Source: Coprococcus ammoniilyticus (GTDB taxonomy: Bacteria > Bacillota > Clostridia > Lachnospirales > Lachnospiraceae). Taken from it: a stretch of DNA of 64,000 bases. This document shows, piece by piece, positions 55,548-64,000 of the stretch; position 1 is the stretch's first letter; each line of letters starts with the position of its first letter. A model generated the notes under the pieces. It had not been told where the DNA came from, ran no database searches, and worked only from the letters and a program-made list of their open reading frames with translations. The position numbers and the translations under genes are program-made. Location of the stretch: positions 266,423-330,422 of the forward strand of contig NZ_JAOQJS010000006.1 in the NCBI RefSeq assembly GCF_025567345.1. Direction: 5' to 3'.

Positions 55548-55697
55548 ATGGAGAAAGCATATAAGACAATGAAAACTTCAGGCGCAATAAATATTGCATT
55601 AGGCGTAGTCGTTCTGGTGCTTGGACTTGCATCCGGTATATTGATGATCGCATCGGGCGGTTGTCTCTTGAAGAACAAACGTCATATTGTATGGTAG
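55548..55697 (+). CDS. Small one-helix-hairpin membrane protein
   Basis: The 49-aa protein starts MEKAYKTMKTSGAINIALGV and has a hydrophobic stretch (about 13-42) rich in Gly, Val and Leu, ending in the basic LLKNKRHIVW. GAAGGGGTG lies 7 nt before the ATG at 55548. I recognise similar small membrane proteins of this pattern in related anaerobes but no function. Confidence 0.65.
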   Translation: MEKAYKTMKTSGAINIALGVVVLVLGLASGILMIASGGCLLKNKRHIVW

Positions 55698-55807
55698 GAA
55701 TGACAATCCTTTGCACGCGGGTACAGGAAGAACAGTTACCGCGTGCATATTTTTTCTGCAAAAATGGGGTTGACAGACAGCGAGACACTGTGTTAAAGTC
55801 GATACAG

Positions 55808-56069
55808 ATAATACGATGAAGAGGAATAGTAGAATCTATGAAGCATTCAGAGAGTTGTCGGTTGGTGTGAGGCAGCAGTGGAACAGATTTGAACTCGCCT
55901 CAGAGTAGCCCGCTGAAAGGAAGTAGGATGGGATGGAGCCTGCCCATTATAGCAGGAGGATATAAGAGATTCATATCTGTATCTGTAACGAGAGCATACA
56001 ACATGTATGAAATAGAGTGGTACCGCGTATAACTTACGTCTCTATAGGTGATGAGATGTAGGTTTTTTT
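55808..56069 (+). promoter_or_regulatory. Leucine T-box leader of leuA
   Basis: The conserved T-box AGAGTGGTACCGCG is at 56014-56027. Upstream, stem I ends with GAACTCGCC, where CTC (55894-55896) is the likely specifier for tRNA-Leu(GAG). A terminator hairpin, ACTTACGTCTC with GAGATGTAGGT and a T run, ends at about 56069. Uncharged tRNA-Leu would favour the antiterminator and switch leuA on. Confidence 0.9.
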
Positions 56070-56154
56070 ATTGCCATATTTTATGTAATATATGAATAGA
56101 AGAACAAAAGCCGTTACAGGAGCTTATACAGAAAACAGAAACAGGAGGTTAAAC

Positions 56155-57816
56155 ATGAAGAATTTTGAGCATTACAAAAGAGGCTATTATATGCCACCGG
56201 AAAAGTCTGTAAAATGGGTAGAAAAAGAGTATATTGATAAGGCGCCGATCTGGTGTAGTGTAGATTTAAGAGACGGTAATCAGGCACTGATCGTTCCAAT
56301 GAATCTGGATGAGAAACTGGAGTTCTTCAAAGAACTTGTACGAATCGGTTTCAAAGAGATCGAGATTGGTTTCCCTGCAGCATCGGAAACAGAATATGAG
56401 TTCTGCCGTACCCTGATTGAGAAGAATATGATACCGGATGATGTAACCATTCAGGTGCTGACACAGGCAAGACCGCATATCATTAAGAAAACATTTGAAG
56501 CAATTGACGGCGCAAAGCATGCGATCGTTCACCTGTATAATTCGACATCCTATGCACAGAGAACACAGGTATTTAAGAAATCAAAAGAAGAGATCTTACA
56601 GCTTGCGGTTGATGGGGCAAAATTGTTGAACCAGATGGCAGAAGAGCACGGAGTAAATTATCCGTTTGAGTATTCACCGGAGAGCTTTACCGGAACAGAG
56701 ATTGACTATGCATTGGACGTATGTAATGCAGTTATTAAAGAATGGAAGCCTACTCCGGATCGTAAGGTTATTATTAACCTTCCTGCAACTGTAGAAATGT
56801 CACTTCCGCATGTGTATGCAAGCCAGATTGAGTACATGAGTGAACATTTGATTGACAGAGAAAATGTTATCCTGTCCTTACATCCGCATAATGACCGTGG
56901 ATGCGGCGTAGCAGATGCAGAGCTTGGTATTCTTGCAGGTGCAGACAGAATCGAAGGAACTTTATTTGGAAATGGTGAGAGAACCGGTAATGTAGATATC
57001 ATCACACTTGCGATGAATATGTTCACACATGGAGTAGATCCTGAACTTGATCTGTCTGATATTCCAAAGCTGACAGAATTATATGAACGCGTAACAAATA
57101 TGCATGTATATGAGCGTTCTCCGTATACGGGAAAATTAGTCTTTGCAGCATTTTCAGGTTCTCATCAGGATGCGATAGCAAAGGGTATGAAGTACAGAAA
57201 GGATCAGGGAGATGGTATGTGGACAGTACCATATCTTCCGCTGAATCCGGAGGATATCGGAAGAAAATATGATGGAGATGTTATCCGTATCAACAGCCAG
57301 TCAGGAAAGGGAGGTATCGGTTATATTCTCCAGTCCAAGTACGGTTTTGACCTTCCGCCAAAATTCCGTGAGGATCTTGGTTATACAGTTAAAGATGTAT
57401 CTGATAAGGCACATAAGGAATTATCCGCTACCGAAGTTTTGGATATTTTCCAGAGTACATATGTCAATATAGAAAATCCTGTTCGGATGTTGGAGTGTCA
57501 TTTCGTTCAGGGAGATGGAATCTCAACTGAGATCACGATCATGAAATATGGCGAAAAGAAAGTATATCATGGTAAAGGAAATGGTCGTCTGGATGCTGTC
57601 AGTAATGCAATTAAGAAGCATTTTGACATTGACTTCAAAATCATCTGCTATGAGGAGCATGCATTACAGGTAGGCTCTAACTCACAGGCAGTCGCTTATG
57701 TAGGTCTGGAAGGAAAAGACGGAACAGTTACCTGGGGTGCAGGCATTAAGGATGATATTATTGATGCATCTGTATATGCTTTAATCTCAGCAATCAACAG
57801 AACAGGCGTGTTATAA
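56155..57816 (+). CDS. leuA: 2-isopropylmalate synthase (long, LeuA2 type)
   Basis: The 553-aa protein has the catalytic DRE-type barrel (WCSVDLRDGNQAL, metal His pair in LHPHNDRG, and GNGERTGNVD) and a C-terminal LeuA regulatory domain (about 435-550). It starts leucine biosynthesis by condensing acetyl-CoA with 2-oxoisovalerate. The ATG at 56155 has AGGAGG 6 nt upstream; the frame extends to 56092 without support. A leucine T-box precedes it and a terminator follows directly, so this is a single-gene leucine-starvation unit. Confidence 0.96.
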   Translation: MKNFEHYKRGYYMPPEKSVKWVEKEYIDKAPIWCSVDLRDGNQALIVPMNLDEKLEFFKELVRIGFKEIEIGFPAASETEYEFCRTLIEKNMIPDDVTIQVLTQARPHIIKKTFEAIDGAKHAIVHLYNSTSYAQRTQVFKKSKEEILQLAVDGAKLLNQMAEEHGVNYPFEYSPESFTGTEIDYALDVCNAVIKEWKPTPDRKVIINLPATVEMSLPHVYASQIEYMSEHLIDRENVILSLHPHNDRGCGVADAELGILAGADRIEGTLFGNGERTGNVDIITLAMNMFTHGVDPELDLSDIPKLTELYERVTNMHVYERSPYTGKLVFAAFSGSHQDAIAKGMKYRKDQGDGMWTVPYLPLNPEDIGRKYDGDVIRINSQSGKGGIGYILQSKYGFDLPPKFREDLGYTVKDVSDKAHKELSATEVLDIFQSTYVNIENPVRMLECHFVQGDGISTEITIMKYGEKKVYHGKGNGRLDAVSNAIKKHFDIDFKIICYEEHALQVGSNSQAVAYVGLEGKDGTVTWGAGIKDDIIDASVYALISAINRTGVL

Positions 57817-57821
57817 TAAAT

Positions 57822-57870
57822 AAAAAGCCATTCAGCCGGTATAATAATTGTATCGGTTGGATGGCTTTTT
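57822..57870 (+). terminator. Terminator of leuA
   Basis: AAAAAGCCATTCAGCCGGTA pairs with TATCGGTTGGATGGCTTTTT. Confidence 0.85.
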
Positions 57871-57886
57871 AGTGCTTTTGAAAAAA

Positions 57887-58297
57887 TTATGAAGTTTGGC
57901 TCAGCTTTTTATAGCAGTAGCCGATGATATCTTTTCGGGTTACGATACCGATGAATTTGTTGTGGTCGTCTACTACAGGAACGAAGTTCTGTGCCATCGC
58001 ACGGGCAATCAGATCTTCCATATTTGAGTTGATTGATACGGAAGCATATTCGAATTTTTTCGGAATGTCGGACAAACGGATATCTTCGGATTCGGACAGA
58101 TGGTTCAATCCGTTTTTCTTGCAGAACCAGAGGATATCACCCTCGGTGATTGTTCCGACATATTCGCCGTTACCCGACAGAATCGGGATTGCTGAATATC
58201 GATGGATCTCCATCTTTTCAAGAATCTGTCTTAAAGTAAATGTGCTTTCTATAAATGCAACCTCGCTCTTAGGAGTCAGAAAAAATAAAATATTCAT
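57887..58297 (-). CDS. CBS domain pair protein
   Basis: The 136-aa protein consists of two CBS motifs (SAIPILSGNGEYVGTITEGDIL and FVPVVDDHNKFIGIVTRKDI), forming one Bateman module without an attached enzyme. Such stand-alone modules bind adenine nucleotides and sense energy state. It faces leuA across a terminator and stands alone. The first residues (MNILFFLTPKSEVAFIE) match the YkuL/CbpB-like short type, which in Firmicutes can bind c-di-AMP; that detail is inference. Confidence 0.85.
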   Translation of the reverse strand: MNILFFLTPKSEVAFIESTFTLRQILEKMEIHRYSAIPILSGNGEYVGTITEGDILWFCKKNGLNHLSESEDIRLSDIPKKFEYASVSINSNMEDLIARAMAQNFVPVVDDHNKFIGIVTRKDIIGYCYKKLSQTS

Positions 58298-58562
58298 AGG
58301 TCAGGGAAAATCCTCCTTTATGTAAAATATAACTTTGTATTATTGGTGATCAGCGGCAATGGTTTATTATTCGTGCCTGTATCTATTATAGAAGATGTCG
58401 ACAGGGTTTGCAATTTACATTCTCTTAATTTTGTTTGAAAAAAGTGTGACAGATTTCAGAAAAAACAGAGAAAAAACTTCGGGTTGTTTAATAAGGTGTT
58501 ATTTGTTAAAATAAATATAAGTGTAGGCTTGTGCGTGCACATTTACAGACAGGAGGAAAGCT

Positions 58563-59678
58563 ATGGCTGCGGATAACGTATATGATGAAGACCAGGAATA
58601 CCTGATCGAAGCGCGTGATGCAATCTCCGAATTAGAAGATTTAAAAGATAAGCTGGAGGAGATCAAACTGCTCCAGAAGAAGAATAAACGGGCAATCGTC
58701 CGGGAAGAACGGGCGACCGGCGATGAGATCAGTGCCACGCTAAAGAAAAGAAAAGAACAGATCGCTGCAAGCTATGACAGACAGATCGATGTAAATAATT
58801 CCAAGATCCGTCAGGTGCAGACGAAGAAGGATAAAAAGAAAAACCAGAGAATGGAAGATAGGATCAATAAGGAGACGGCAGATATCCGGGAGGAGAATCG
58901 TCAGCTGAATGCGACTATCAAGACCTTATTCAAAAAGAACCATGTTCCGCCGTTTTGTAATACGAAGATGTATTATTGTCTGTTTTCCCCAAAAGGCATG
59001 AGCGAATTTCTGGAGCTGTTTGTAATTCTTTTGGTTGCATGTGGAGGAATTCCTGCAGCAGTGATAGCGGTTTTGATGAATACAAAGTTTAAGACAGGAA
59101 GTCATACTGCAATGTGCGTGTTGATTGCAGCACTGATCATAATTGCTGAGTTTATTATTTATTTTATTGTATTTAACCTGACAAAGGTGAAACATAGGGA
59201 TTTGATCCGGGAGGGAAGAAGAACCCGCGATAAGATCATAGCCAATGAGAAGGCTGTAAAAGCGATCAAGAATTCAATTGCAAAGGATAAGGATGAGAGT
59301 ATTTACAGACTGGGTAAATATGATAAAAAGATTCAGGAATTAGAGGATGCAGGTGGAGTGATCAGTGATGAAAAACTGGATGCGCTTCGTACATTCGAGA
59401 AAGAAACCAGGCAGTTGATTACGGATGAGATTACCGGACGCAGAAAAGAGAAACTGGACCGGTTGAAATCCGAACGTGATACACTGGAAAATGATTTCGG
59501 TGATACGCAGAAGAAGATATCTGAATACGAGCTTATGATCACGAACAAATATGAAACATATCTCGGAAAGGATTTTTGTACAGAAGAAAAATTATCTGAT
59601 CTGATCTCAATCATGGAAGAAGGATCAGCAAGTACAGTATCTGAGGCTATCAAAGTTTATAAGGGAGATGACAGATGA
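58563..59678 (+). CDS. Coiled-coil membrane protein of unknown function
   Basis: The 371-aa protein is predicted to be largely helical: an N-terminal charged coiled coil (about 15-120), two membrane helices close together (about 150-172 and 182-205) and a second long coiled coil (about 215-340). I do not recognise the family. GGAGGAAAG precedes the ATG. Its last 22 bp overlap the 3' end of the convergent yyaC gene. Confidence 0.7.
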   Translation: MAADNVYDEDQEYLIEARDAISELEDLKDKLEEIKLLQKKNKRAIVREERATGDEISATLKKRKEQIAASYDRQIDVNNSKIRQVQTKKDKKKNQRMEDRINKETADIREENRQLNATIKTLFKKNHVPPFCNTKMYYCLFSPKGMSEFLELFVILLVACGGIPAAVIAVLMNTKFKTGSHTAMCVLIAALIIIAEFIIYFIVFNLTKVKHRDLIREGRRTRDKIIANEKAVKAIKNSIAKDKDESIYRLGKYDKKIQELEDAGGVISDEKLDALRTFEKETRQLITDEITGRRKEKLDRLKSERDTLENDFGDTQKKISEYELMITNKYETYLGKDFCTEEKLSDLISIMEEGSASTVSEAIKVYKGDDR

Positions 59679-60232
59679 TGATCGGCATAGATCAAAGCCT
59701 TTCCGATGTATTCTGCCATTTGTTTAACAGTATATAATCTGGTATTCTGGAGAAGATTTGCTCCGGTGTGACCAGACAGATTCACAATTCCGGTAATGGA
59801 CATATCGCCTATTGCCGGAAGTTTTTTATTTACGCCTTTTCCGGGAAAAAGGTGGGAGTTGGTGAGCGTGACCAGTCCCATGTCCTTTGACATGCCAAGA
59901 GAGGCATCGACAGCAATCACAAAAGGATTGTCAAAGTCCGCATAAATGTGTTCGATGGTATCCTTGATATTTAAAGCATGGACAGGGTATTGCAGCGTGC
60001 CTGCAACCTGATAGGTTGTGTTGTGAGCCAGGATATAATCACCGACCAGAGGACCAAGGGCATCTCCGGTTGCGCGGTCTGTGCCGATGCAGATAACGAT
60101 GATATCTTTGGAAGCACCATCCATTTCATATATCATTTCTATGATTTTATCCCCAAGTGCTTTACAGGTATGGCTACGGCTGGGATCAAAATATTCAGTT
60201 TTTCGTTTCGTTTGTTTTTTGCTGATATTCAT
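59657..60232 (-). CDS. yyaC: YyaC-type sporulation protease-like protein
   Basis: The 191-aa protein matches YyaC/GPR-like proteins found in spore formers: ICIGTDRATGDALGPLVGDY, FVIAVDASLG, and GIVNLSGHTGANLLQ. It resembles the hydrogenase-maturation/germination-protease fold with conserved Asp residues. The role in sporulation is inferred from family. The ATG at 60232 follows GGAAGGTG. Its 3' end overlaps the coiled-coil gene tail-to-tail by 22 bp. Confidence 0.87.
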   Translation of the reverse strand: MNISKKQTKRKTEYFDPSRSHTCKALGDKIIEMIYEMDGASKDIIVICIGTDRATGDALGPLVGDYILAHNTTYQVAGTLQYPVHALNIKDTIEHIYADFDNPFVIAVDASLGMSKDMGLVTLTNSHLFPGKGVNKKLPAIGDMSITGIVNLSGHTGANLLQNTRLYTVKQMAEYIGKALIYADHHLSSPL

Positions 60233-60464
60233 AAACACCTTCCAGAAAATGTATCTTACTATAAAGTATTACCAGGATTGATAAAGTTTACACAAAGCTG
60301 AAAAATAAAATGTCGAAATAATAAAAAAGAAAAAATATGGATTGCAGGATCTGTTGACAAAATTTGATAAGTACAGGCTATCTGGAATGCTATTATCAGA
60401 ATTAATCTCAAAATAGAGAACTTTCGATAGAACGAAAGTAAATAAAAGAATGGGGAGTGTTATC

Positions 60465-61727
60465 ATGATAGAGATTGTATATGACAAGGCGACAGCAGAA
60501 AAAAATGCAAAAAATGATGGTCACTACAGAATGCCAAAGAATATCAGACAGATAGGAAATGCCCCGGATAAAAAGAAGATATACATAGAAGATTATGTAA
60601 TGACATTTCTTCGCAAGATTGCAGAGCCGGGAAATACAACCTCCCGCGGTGCGATCCTGCTTGGAGAATATTTTAAAGACGGGGATACAGAGACCTTGTT
60701 CATCAGTGGAGCGGTAGAAGCACAGAATCTGGAGTTTGATGTAGAACAGATTAAATTTGATGATCATATCTGGAGCAAGCTCTATGCGGATATCAATAAA
60801 TATTTTGAAAATCTGTCAGTTGTGGGATGGTTTTTATCCAGGATGGGATTTTCAACAGAAATCAATGACAAGATTACCAGACTTCATCTGGAAAATTTTC
60901 GGGGAAGAGATAAGGTACTGTTTGTTATGGATTCTCTGGAATGTGATGATGCCTTTTATGTATGTGAGAAGAACCGGCTGATGCGGCAACGTGGATATTA
61001 TATTTATTATGTCAGAAATGAAGCAATGCAGAGCTACATTATCAGCCGTAAGAATATGTCCTGTGAGGACAAGCAGAACGCAGCAGTACGGAAGGATGCG
61101 GAGCTTGTAAAGAATTTCCGCGCCATGCGCGGTGACACACCTGAAAAACCAAAGAAGAACCGCACCTATGTCCGGTATGCAGTAGCATCTTTTGCAGCTT
61201 TATTTGTACTATCCATGGGAGTTGTTGTATCCGGAAACTATGATAAAATGAAGAACATCGAATCTACGATCCGCAAAATGGAACTGGAAAATGGAGATTC
61301 CGGGGTACAAGTATTTTCAAACAGCAACACAGAACAGACAATATATACAAAAGATATAGACAGTACGGCTGCCGGAACATCGGCTATTACGGAAACGCAG
61401 ACAGAGTCTGCCGGCACAGATAAGGCAGGAGTAACAGGATCAAATGGGGCACAGAACAAAACGCAGGTAGATCAACCGGATACAGAGAGTCTGATAACAA
61501 CGGAACAGACAACTTCACAGGACAATACTCAGGAAAATACCCAGGAAACAATGGCAGAGGGAATTCTGCAGTATTATACGATTAAAGAAGGAGATACATT
61601 GATGAGTATTTCGATCAAGATGTACAAGTCTCCGGAATATGTGGATGCCCTGATGAATGCAAATGGAATTAAAGAAGGAGATACAATCTATCCGGGGGAA
61701 AAAATAGCTATTCCATCTGTAAACTAA
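60465..61727 (+). CDS. Membrane protein with MPN/JAB-like N-terminus and C-terminal LysM
   Basis: The 420-aa protein has an N-terminal domain (about 35-200) with the pattern RGAILLGEYF, VVGWFLSRMGFS (119-130) and KVLFVMD. This resembles the JAB1/MPN core but lacks the metal-binding HxH that normally follows VGW, so it would be inactive. A membrane helix lies at about 235-256, then a Thr/Gln/Glu-rich linker (about 275-365) and one LysM domain (370-420). The topology puts the LysM outside. GGGGAG precedes the ATG at 60465. A cell-wall link is likely; the specific function is unknown. Confidence 0.65.
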   Translation: MIEIVYDKATAEKNAKNDGHYRMPKNIRQIGNAPDKKKIYIEDYVMTFLRKIAEPGNTTSRGAILLGEYFKDGDTETLFISGAVEAQNLEFDVEQIKFDDHIWSKLYADINKYFENLSVVGWFLSRMGFSTEINDKITRLHLENFRGRDKVLFVMDSLECDDAFYVCEKNRLMRQRGYYIYYVRNEAMQSYIISRKNMSCEDKQNAAVRKDAELVKNFRAMRGDTPEKPKKNRTYVRYAVASFAALFVLSMGVVVSGNYDKMKNIESTIRKMELENGDSGVQVFSNSNTEQTIYTKDIDSTAAGTSAITETQTESAGTDKAGVTGSNGAQNKTQVDQPDTESLITTEQTTSQDNTQENTQETMAEGILQYYTIKEGDTLMSISIKMYKSPEYVDALMNANGIKEGDTIYPGEKIAIPSVN

Positions 61728-61797
61728 AAATGATATACTGTCCACATGTGAAAAGAAAAACTCTTATTTAAAATTGCAGATAATATAGAGGTATAGT

Positions 61798-63072
61798 ATG
61801 ACAAAAGAAACAACTGAAGAACTGAATAAAAAAAGAAAACCTGCTTTTGGGAAACGTCGTTTTGAAAAACAGGACAGGACACAGGATACAGACAGCAACA
61901 TAATAGAAGTAACACCAGGAATGTCAGGAAGATTAAAGCTGCTGATCCTTTTACTTGTGATATTAATTGCAGCGGTAACGATCGTATCCGTGCGCAGATA
62001 CATCAGCACGAGAGAATATAGAGCATATGACGTGGTGACATCTACCGAGACATCCGGAGATAATATAGCCAATTATGTATTGTTCAGTGATAATGTCCTG
62101 AAGGTAACAAAAGATGGAGTATCCTATATTGATCAGAGTGGTAATACTGTTTGGGACTGCAGCTATTCCATGAAGATGCCGCAGGTAGTTGTAAATGGAG
62201 ACTATGCTGCAGTTGCAGATCTGAATGGCAGAGATGTGTATGTATTTAATAAATCCGGTAAGGTCAGTAACCAGACACTGAACTATGATATTACCAATAT
62301 CGACGTGGCAGCACAGGGCGTTTATGTAGTGATCCTGTCGGGAGAAAAAGAAAATTATATCAATGCTTACGATAAAGACAGCAAGAATATATATGAGATG
62401 AAGACATCGATCGAGAACAGTGGGTATCCGCTGGATATTGCAATATCAGATGACGGAGCCAAGTTATTTACCAGTTATGTGAAGGTAGACGGGACTTCTG
62501 TGCCGGATTATCTTGCAGCCTATAATTTCGGATCTGTGGGACAGAACGAGAATGCGGATCGTCTGATGGGTGGCTTTACCTTTGATGACACCATATTTCC
62601 ATACATAGATTTTGTAGACAATGACACAGTTGTCTGTTTTGGTGATAATAAGATCGTTGTATACGCCATGTCTGAAAAACCAAGTGAAAAAGCGGAGATC
62701 GATCTGGAGAACCGTGAGATGCTTGGTGTATTTGCAAATACAAAATATCTGGGTTATATCACGGCAGATAATGAAGATAGTGACAGCAGATACCATATCT
62801 ATATCTATGATATGAGTGGTAAGCTGACAGCAGAAACGGATTATAACAATTCATTTTCCAATATATATGCAACAGATGATGAACTTATCATTTCGGGGGA
62901 ATTCGACTGCAGTATTTATTATCTGAATGGAGCAAGAAAGTTTGCAACGACCTTTAATAAGAATCTGATCAATATTGTGCCATCCAAAAATAAGCTGGAG
63001 TATATTGCGATATTTGAAAATGAAACCCAGGTGATCAAATTAAAGTTAAAGAACGAAAAGGAGAAAAAATGA
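61798..63072 (+). CDS. DUF5711-like single-pass membrane protein, beta-propeller-like
   Basis: The 424-aa protein has a cytoplasmic charged start, one membrane helix (about 47-65) and an extracellular region of about 350 aa. That region has repeated short beta blades (for example GDYAAVADLNGRDVYVFNKS and NDTVVCFGDNKIVVYAMS), like a propeller. It matches the DUF5711 type found in Lachnospiraceae, of unknown function. It lies 70 bp after the LysM gene and overlaps the CvpA-like gene by ATGA, suggesting a three-gene envelope operon. Confidence 0.72.
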   Translation: MTKETTEELNKKRKPAFGKRRFEKQDRTQDTDSNIIEVTPGMSGRLKLLILLLVILIAAVTIVSVRRYISTREYRAYDVVTSTETSGDNIANYVLFSDNVLKVTKDGVSYIDQSGNTVWDCSYSMKMPQVVVNGDYAAVADLNGRDVYVFNKSGKVSNQTLNYDITNIDVAAQGVYVVILSGEKENYINAYDKDSKNIYEMKTSIENSGYPLDIAISDDGAKLFTSYVKVDGTSVPDYLAAYNFGSVGQNENADRLMGGFTFDDTIFPYIDFVDNDTVVCFGDNKIVVYAMSEKPSEKAEIDLENREMLGVFANTKYLGYITADNEDSDSRYHIYIYDMSGKLTAETDYNNSFSNIYATDDELIISGEFDCSIYYLNGARKFATTFNKNLINIVPSKNKLEYIAIFENETQVIKLKLKNEKEKK

Positions 63073-63767
63073 ATCTGTTAGTTCTCGGAATTCTGGCATT
63101 TATTTTGCTACTGGTATTTCGTGGATATAGAAAAGGCTTTTTTAAAAGTGCTGCCAGCGCGATAGGAATTGTGCTGGCAGTTCTTCTTACTGCTATATTA
63201 TATCCTGGCGTGAATAAACTGTTGTGTCAGTATACCGTTCTGGATGATGTCATAGAACAGAAAATTATAGAAAAATTTGAACTGCCGGAAGAAACAAAGA
63301 CGGCAACAAGAAATGAAGAGATTGATACGATAGAAAATCTGGACCTTCCGGATAATGTGAAAGGCTGGCTGATTGCAAACTGCAACGGAGAAACGTTCTT
63401 GGAGAGTGGGGTGGATAATGTATGCAGTTATATTGCAAAGTCTTTAACAGCGATGGTAATGCGAGGAATTTCCTATGTGCTTACACTCCTGGTGCTGTTG
63501 CTTCTTCTTCATATATTGATTATGGTGCTTGATGTTGCAAACTATATACCAATCGTAAAAAGCATTAACAAAGCCGGAGGTGCAATATTTGGTGCCGGAC
63601 AGGGAATCTTAATTGTCTGGATCTTTATGGGGATTGTGACGCTGTTGTCAACATTTAGCTGGGCATATCAGGTCATACAGATGATCGATGAAAGTCCGCT
63701 TTTGGCATGGCTTTACAAAAAAGACATTTTTTTGAAAATAATAGTTGACATCTTGGAAAAGATTTAG
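63069..63767 (+). CDS. CvpA family membrane protein
   Basis: The 232-aa protein has four hydrophobic helices (about 3-20, 28-47, 132-160 and 178-205), the GYRKGFFKSAASAIG start typical of CvpA-like proteins and an external loop with acidic residues between helices 2 and 3. CvpA proteins are linked to envelope functions and colicin V production in other species. The start overlaps the preceding stop. A strong outward promoter overlaps its 3' end. Confidence 0.8.
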   Translation: MNLLVLGILAFILLLVFRGYRKGFFKSAASAIGIVLAVLLTAILYPGVNKLLCQYTVLDDVIEQKIIEKFELPEETKTATRNEEIDTIENLDLPDNVKGWLIANCNGETFLESGVDNVCSYIAKSLTAMVMRGISYVLTLLVLLLLLHILIMVLDVANYIPIVKSINKAGGAIFGAGQGILIVWIFMGIVTLLSTFSWAYQVIQMIDESPLLAWLYKKDIFLKIIVDILEKI

Positions 63768-63773
63768 TATAGT
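63745..63773 (+). promoter_or_regulatory. Strong sigma-A promoter P1 (tandem set)
   Basis: TTGACA, 17-bp spacer, TATAGT; it overlaps the end of the CvpA-like gene. Confidence 0.75.
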
Positions 63774-63838
63774 ATCACTTGCTGGTCGCGAGAACAGCTT
63801 GAGCAACAAAAAAGATTGAAAATAATCGAAAAAAGTTG

Positions 63839-63867
63839 TTGACAAACATTAACGATATGTGTTAATA
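63839..63867 (+). promoter_or_regulatory. Strong sigma-A promoter P2 (tandem set)
   Basis: TTGACA, 17-bp spacer, TTAATA, preceded by GTTG as in P3. Confidence 0.7.
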
Positions 63868-63972
63868 TATCGAAGTTGCTGTTCGAGACAGTAACAAACA
63901 ACGACAAATGATTTCATGATGATTCTCATCTGGAAAGCATGCAGAACATCAAAAAAGAAATTAAAAAAGTTG

Positions 63973-64000
63973 TTGACAAAGAACACTGGATGTGATAACA
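63973..64000 (+). promoter_or_regulatory. Strong sigma-A promoter P3 (cut by window end)
   Basis: TTGACA, 17-bp spacer, TAACA at the window edge. The context AAAGTTGTTGACAAA is shared with P2. Confidence 0.65.

Noticed and set aside
1..64000. Insertion sequence or prophage
   Set aside because: No transposase, integrase or phage structural gene was found; the dispersed hairpins have no coding capacity.

Overview
The window looks like a chromosomal segment of a spore-forming anaerobe of the Lachnospiraceae (Clostridia). This is inferred from moderate-to-low GC, AGGAGG-type ribosome binding sites with consensus sigma-A promoters, sporulation genes (cotJABC, spmAB, a YyaC-type protease), a leucine T-box, a rubredoxin-flavoprotein and a type I-B CRISPR-Cas locus. 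I cannot name a species from the sequence alone.

Layout. 1-24.4 kb is mostly ordinary chromosome: two overlapping GntR/UTRA regulators, a Nudix hydrolase, a GH3 glycosidase, a cell-wall amidase, an amidohydrolase, a candidate small RNA, tRNA-Gln(CUG), an acyl-ACP thioesterase with a CvfB-like S1 protein, aroB, ridA, a CPBP protease, a SmtB/ArsR-controlled metal-efflux operon (repressor, free HMA domain, P1B ATPase), pyrG, a membrane-anchored degenerate metallophosphoesterase, spmA/spmB, a Phd-ParE toxin-antitoxin pair, cotJABC, a flavin reductase-rubredoxin and a PNPOx-like protein. 24.4-42.5 kb is the CRISPR-Cas island: a regulatory region, cas6-cas8b-cas7-cas5-cas3-cas4-cas1-cas2, a leader, an array I count as 130 repeats (129 spacers, about 8.5 kb), and an unidentified 237-aa gene directly after the array. 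42.5-64 kb carries a PIN/NYN-like RNase with repeats, secreted FnIII-like and transglutaminase-like proteins, the scar of a deleted LysR/acetolactate-synthase locus, a pyruvyl-transferase-like protein, tex, an HD phosphohydrolase, ung, T-box-controlled leuA, a CBS protein, a coiled-coil membrane protein, yyaC, a LysM protein, a DUF5711-like protein, a CvpA-like protein and three tandem strong promoters that probably belong to an rRNA or tRNA operon beyond the window.

The most notable signal is upstream of cas6. On the minus strand there is a degenerate mini-array (pseudo-repeat, about 21-nt pseudo-spacer, pseudo-repeat). The first 11 nt of the pseudo-spacer, and 19 of its first 22, match a site next to the cas promoter that is preceded by CCA, a known I-B PAM type. 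Two of the three mismatches fall at positions 12 and 18, where type I guides do not pair. This has the design of a CreR/CreA-like crRNA-mimic that lets Cascade repress its own operon, with the added twist that pseudo-repeat 1 can also form a terminator-like hairpin.

A second system-level observation is a dispersed family of very long intergenic hairpins (about 180-320 bp, at least five copies). They share a core around TGAGCCGAAGGCGAGTTGGC, while their outer arms differ between copies yet remain self-complementary within each copy. One separates spmA from spmB. Within the CRISPR array, spacers 2 and 5 are exact reverse complements over 35 nt, and about ten groups of spacers are variants of the same protospacer.
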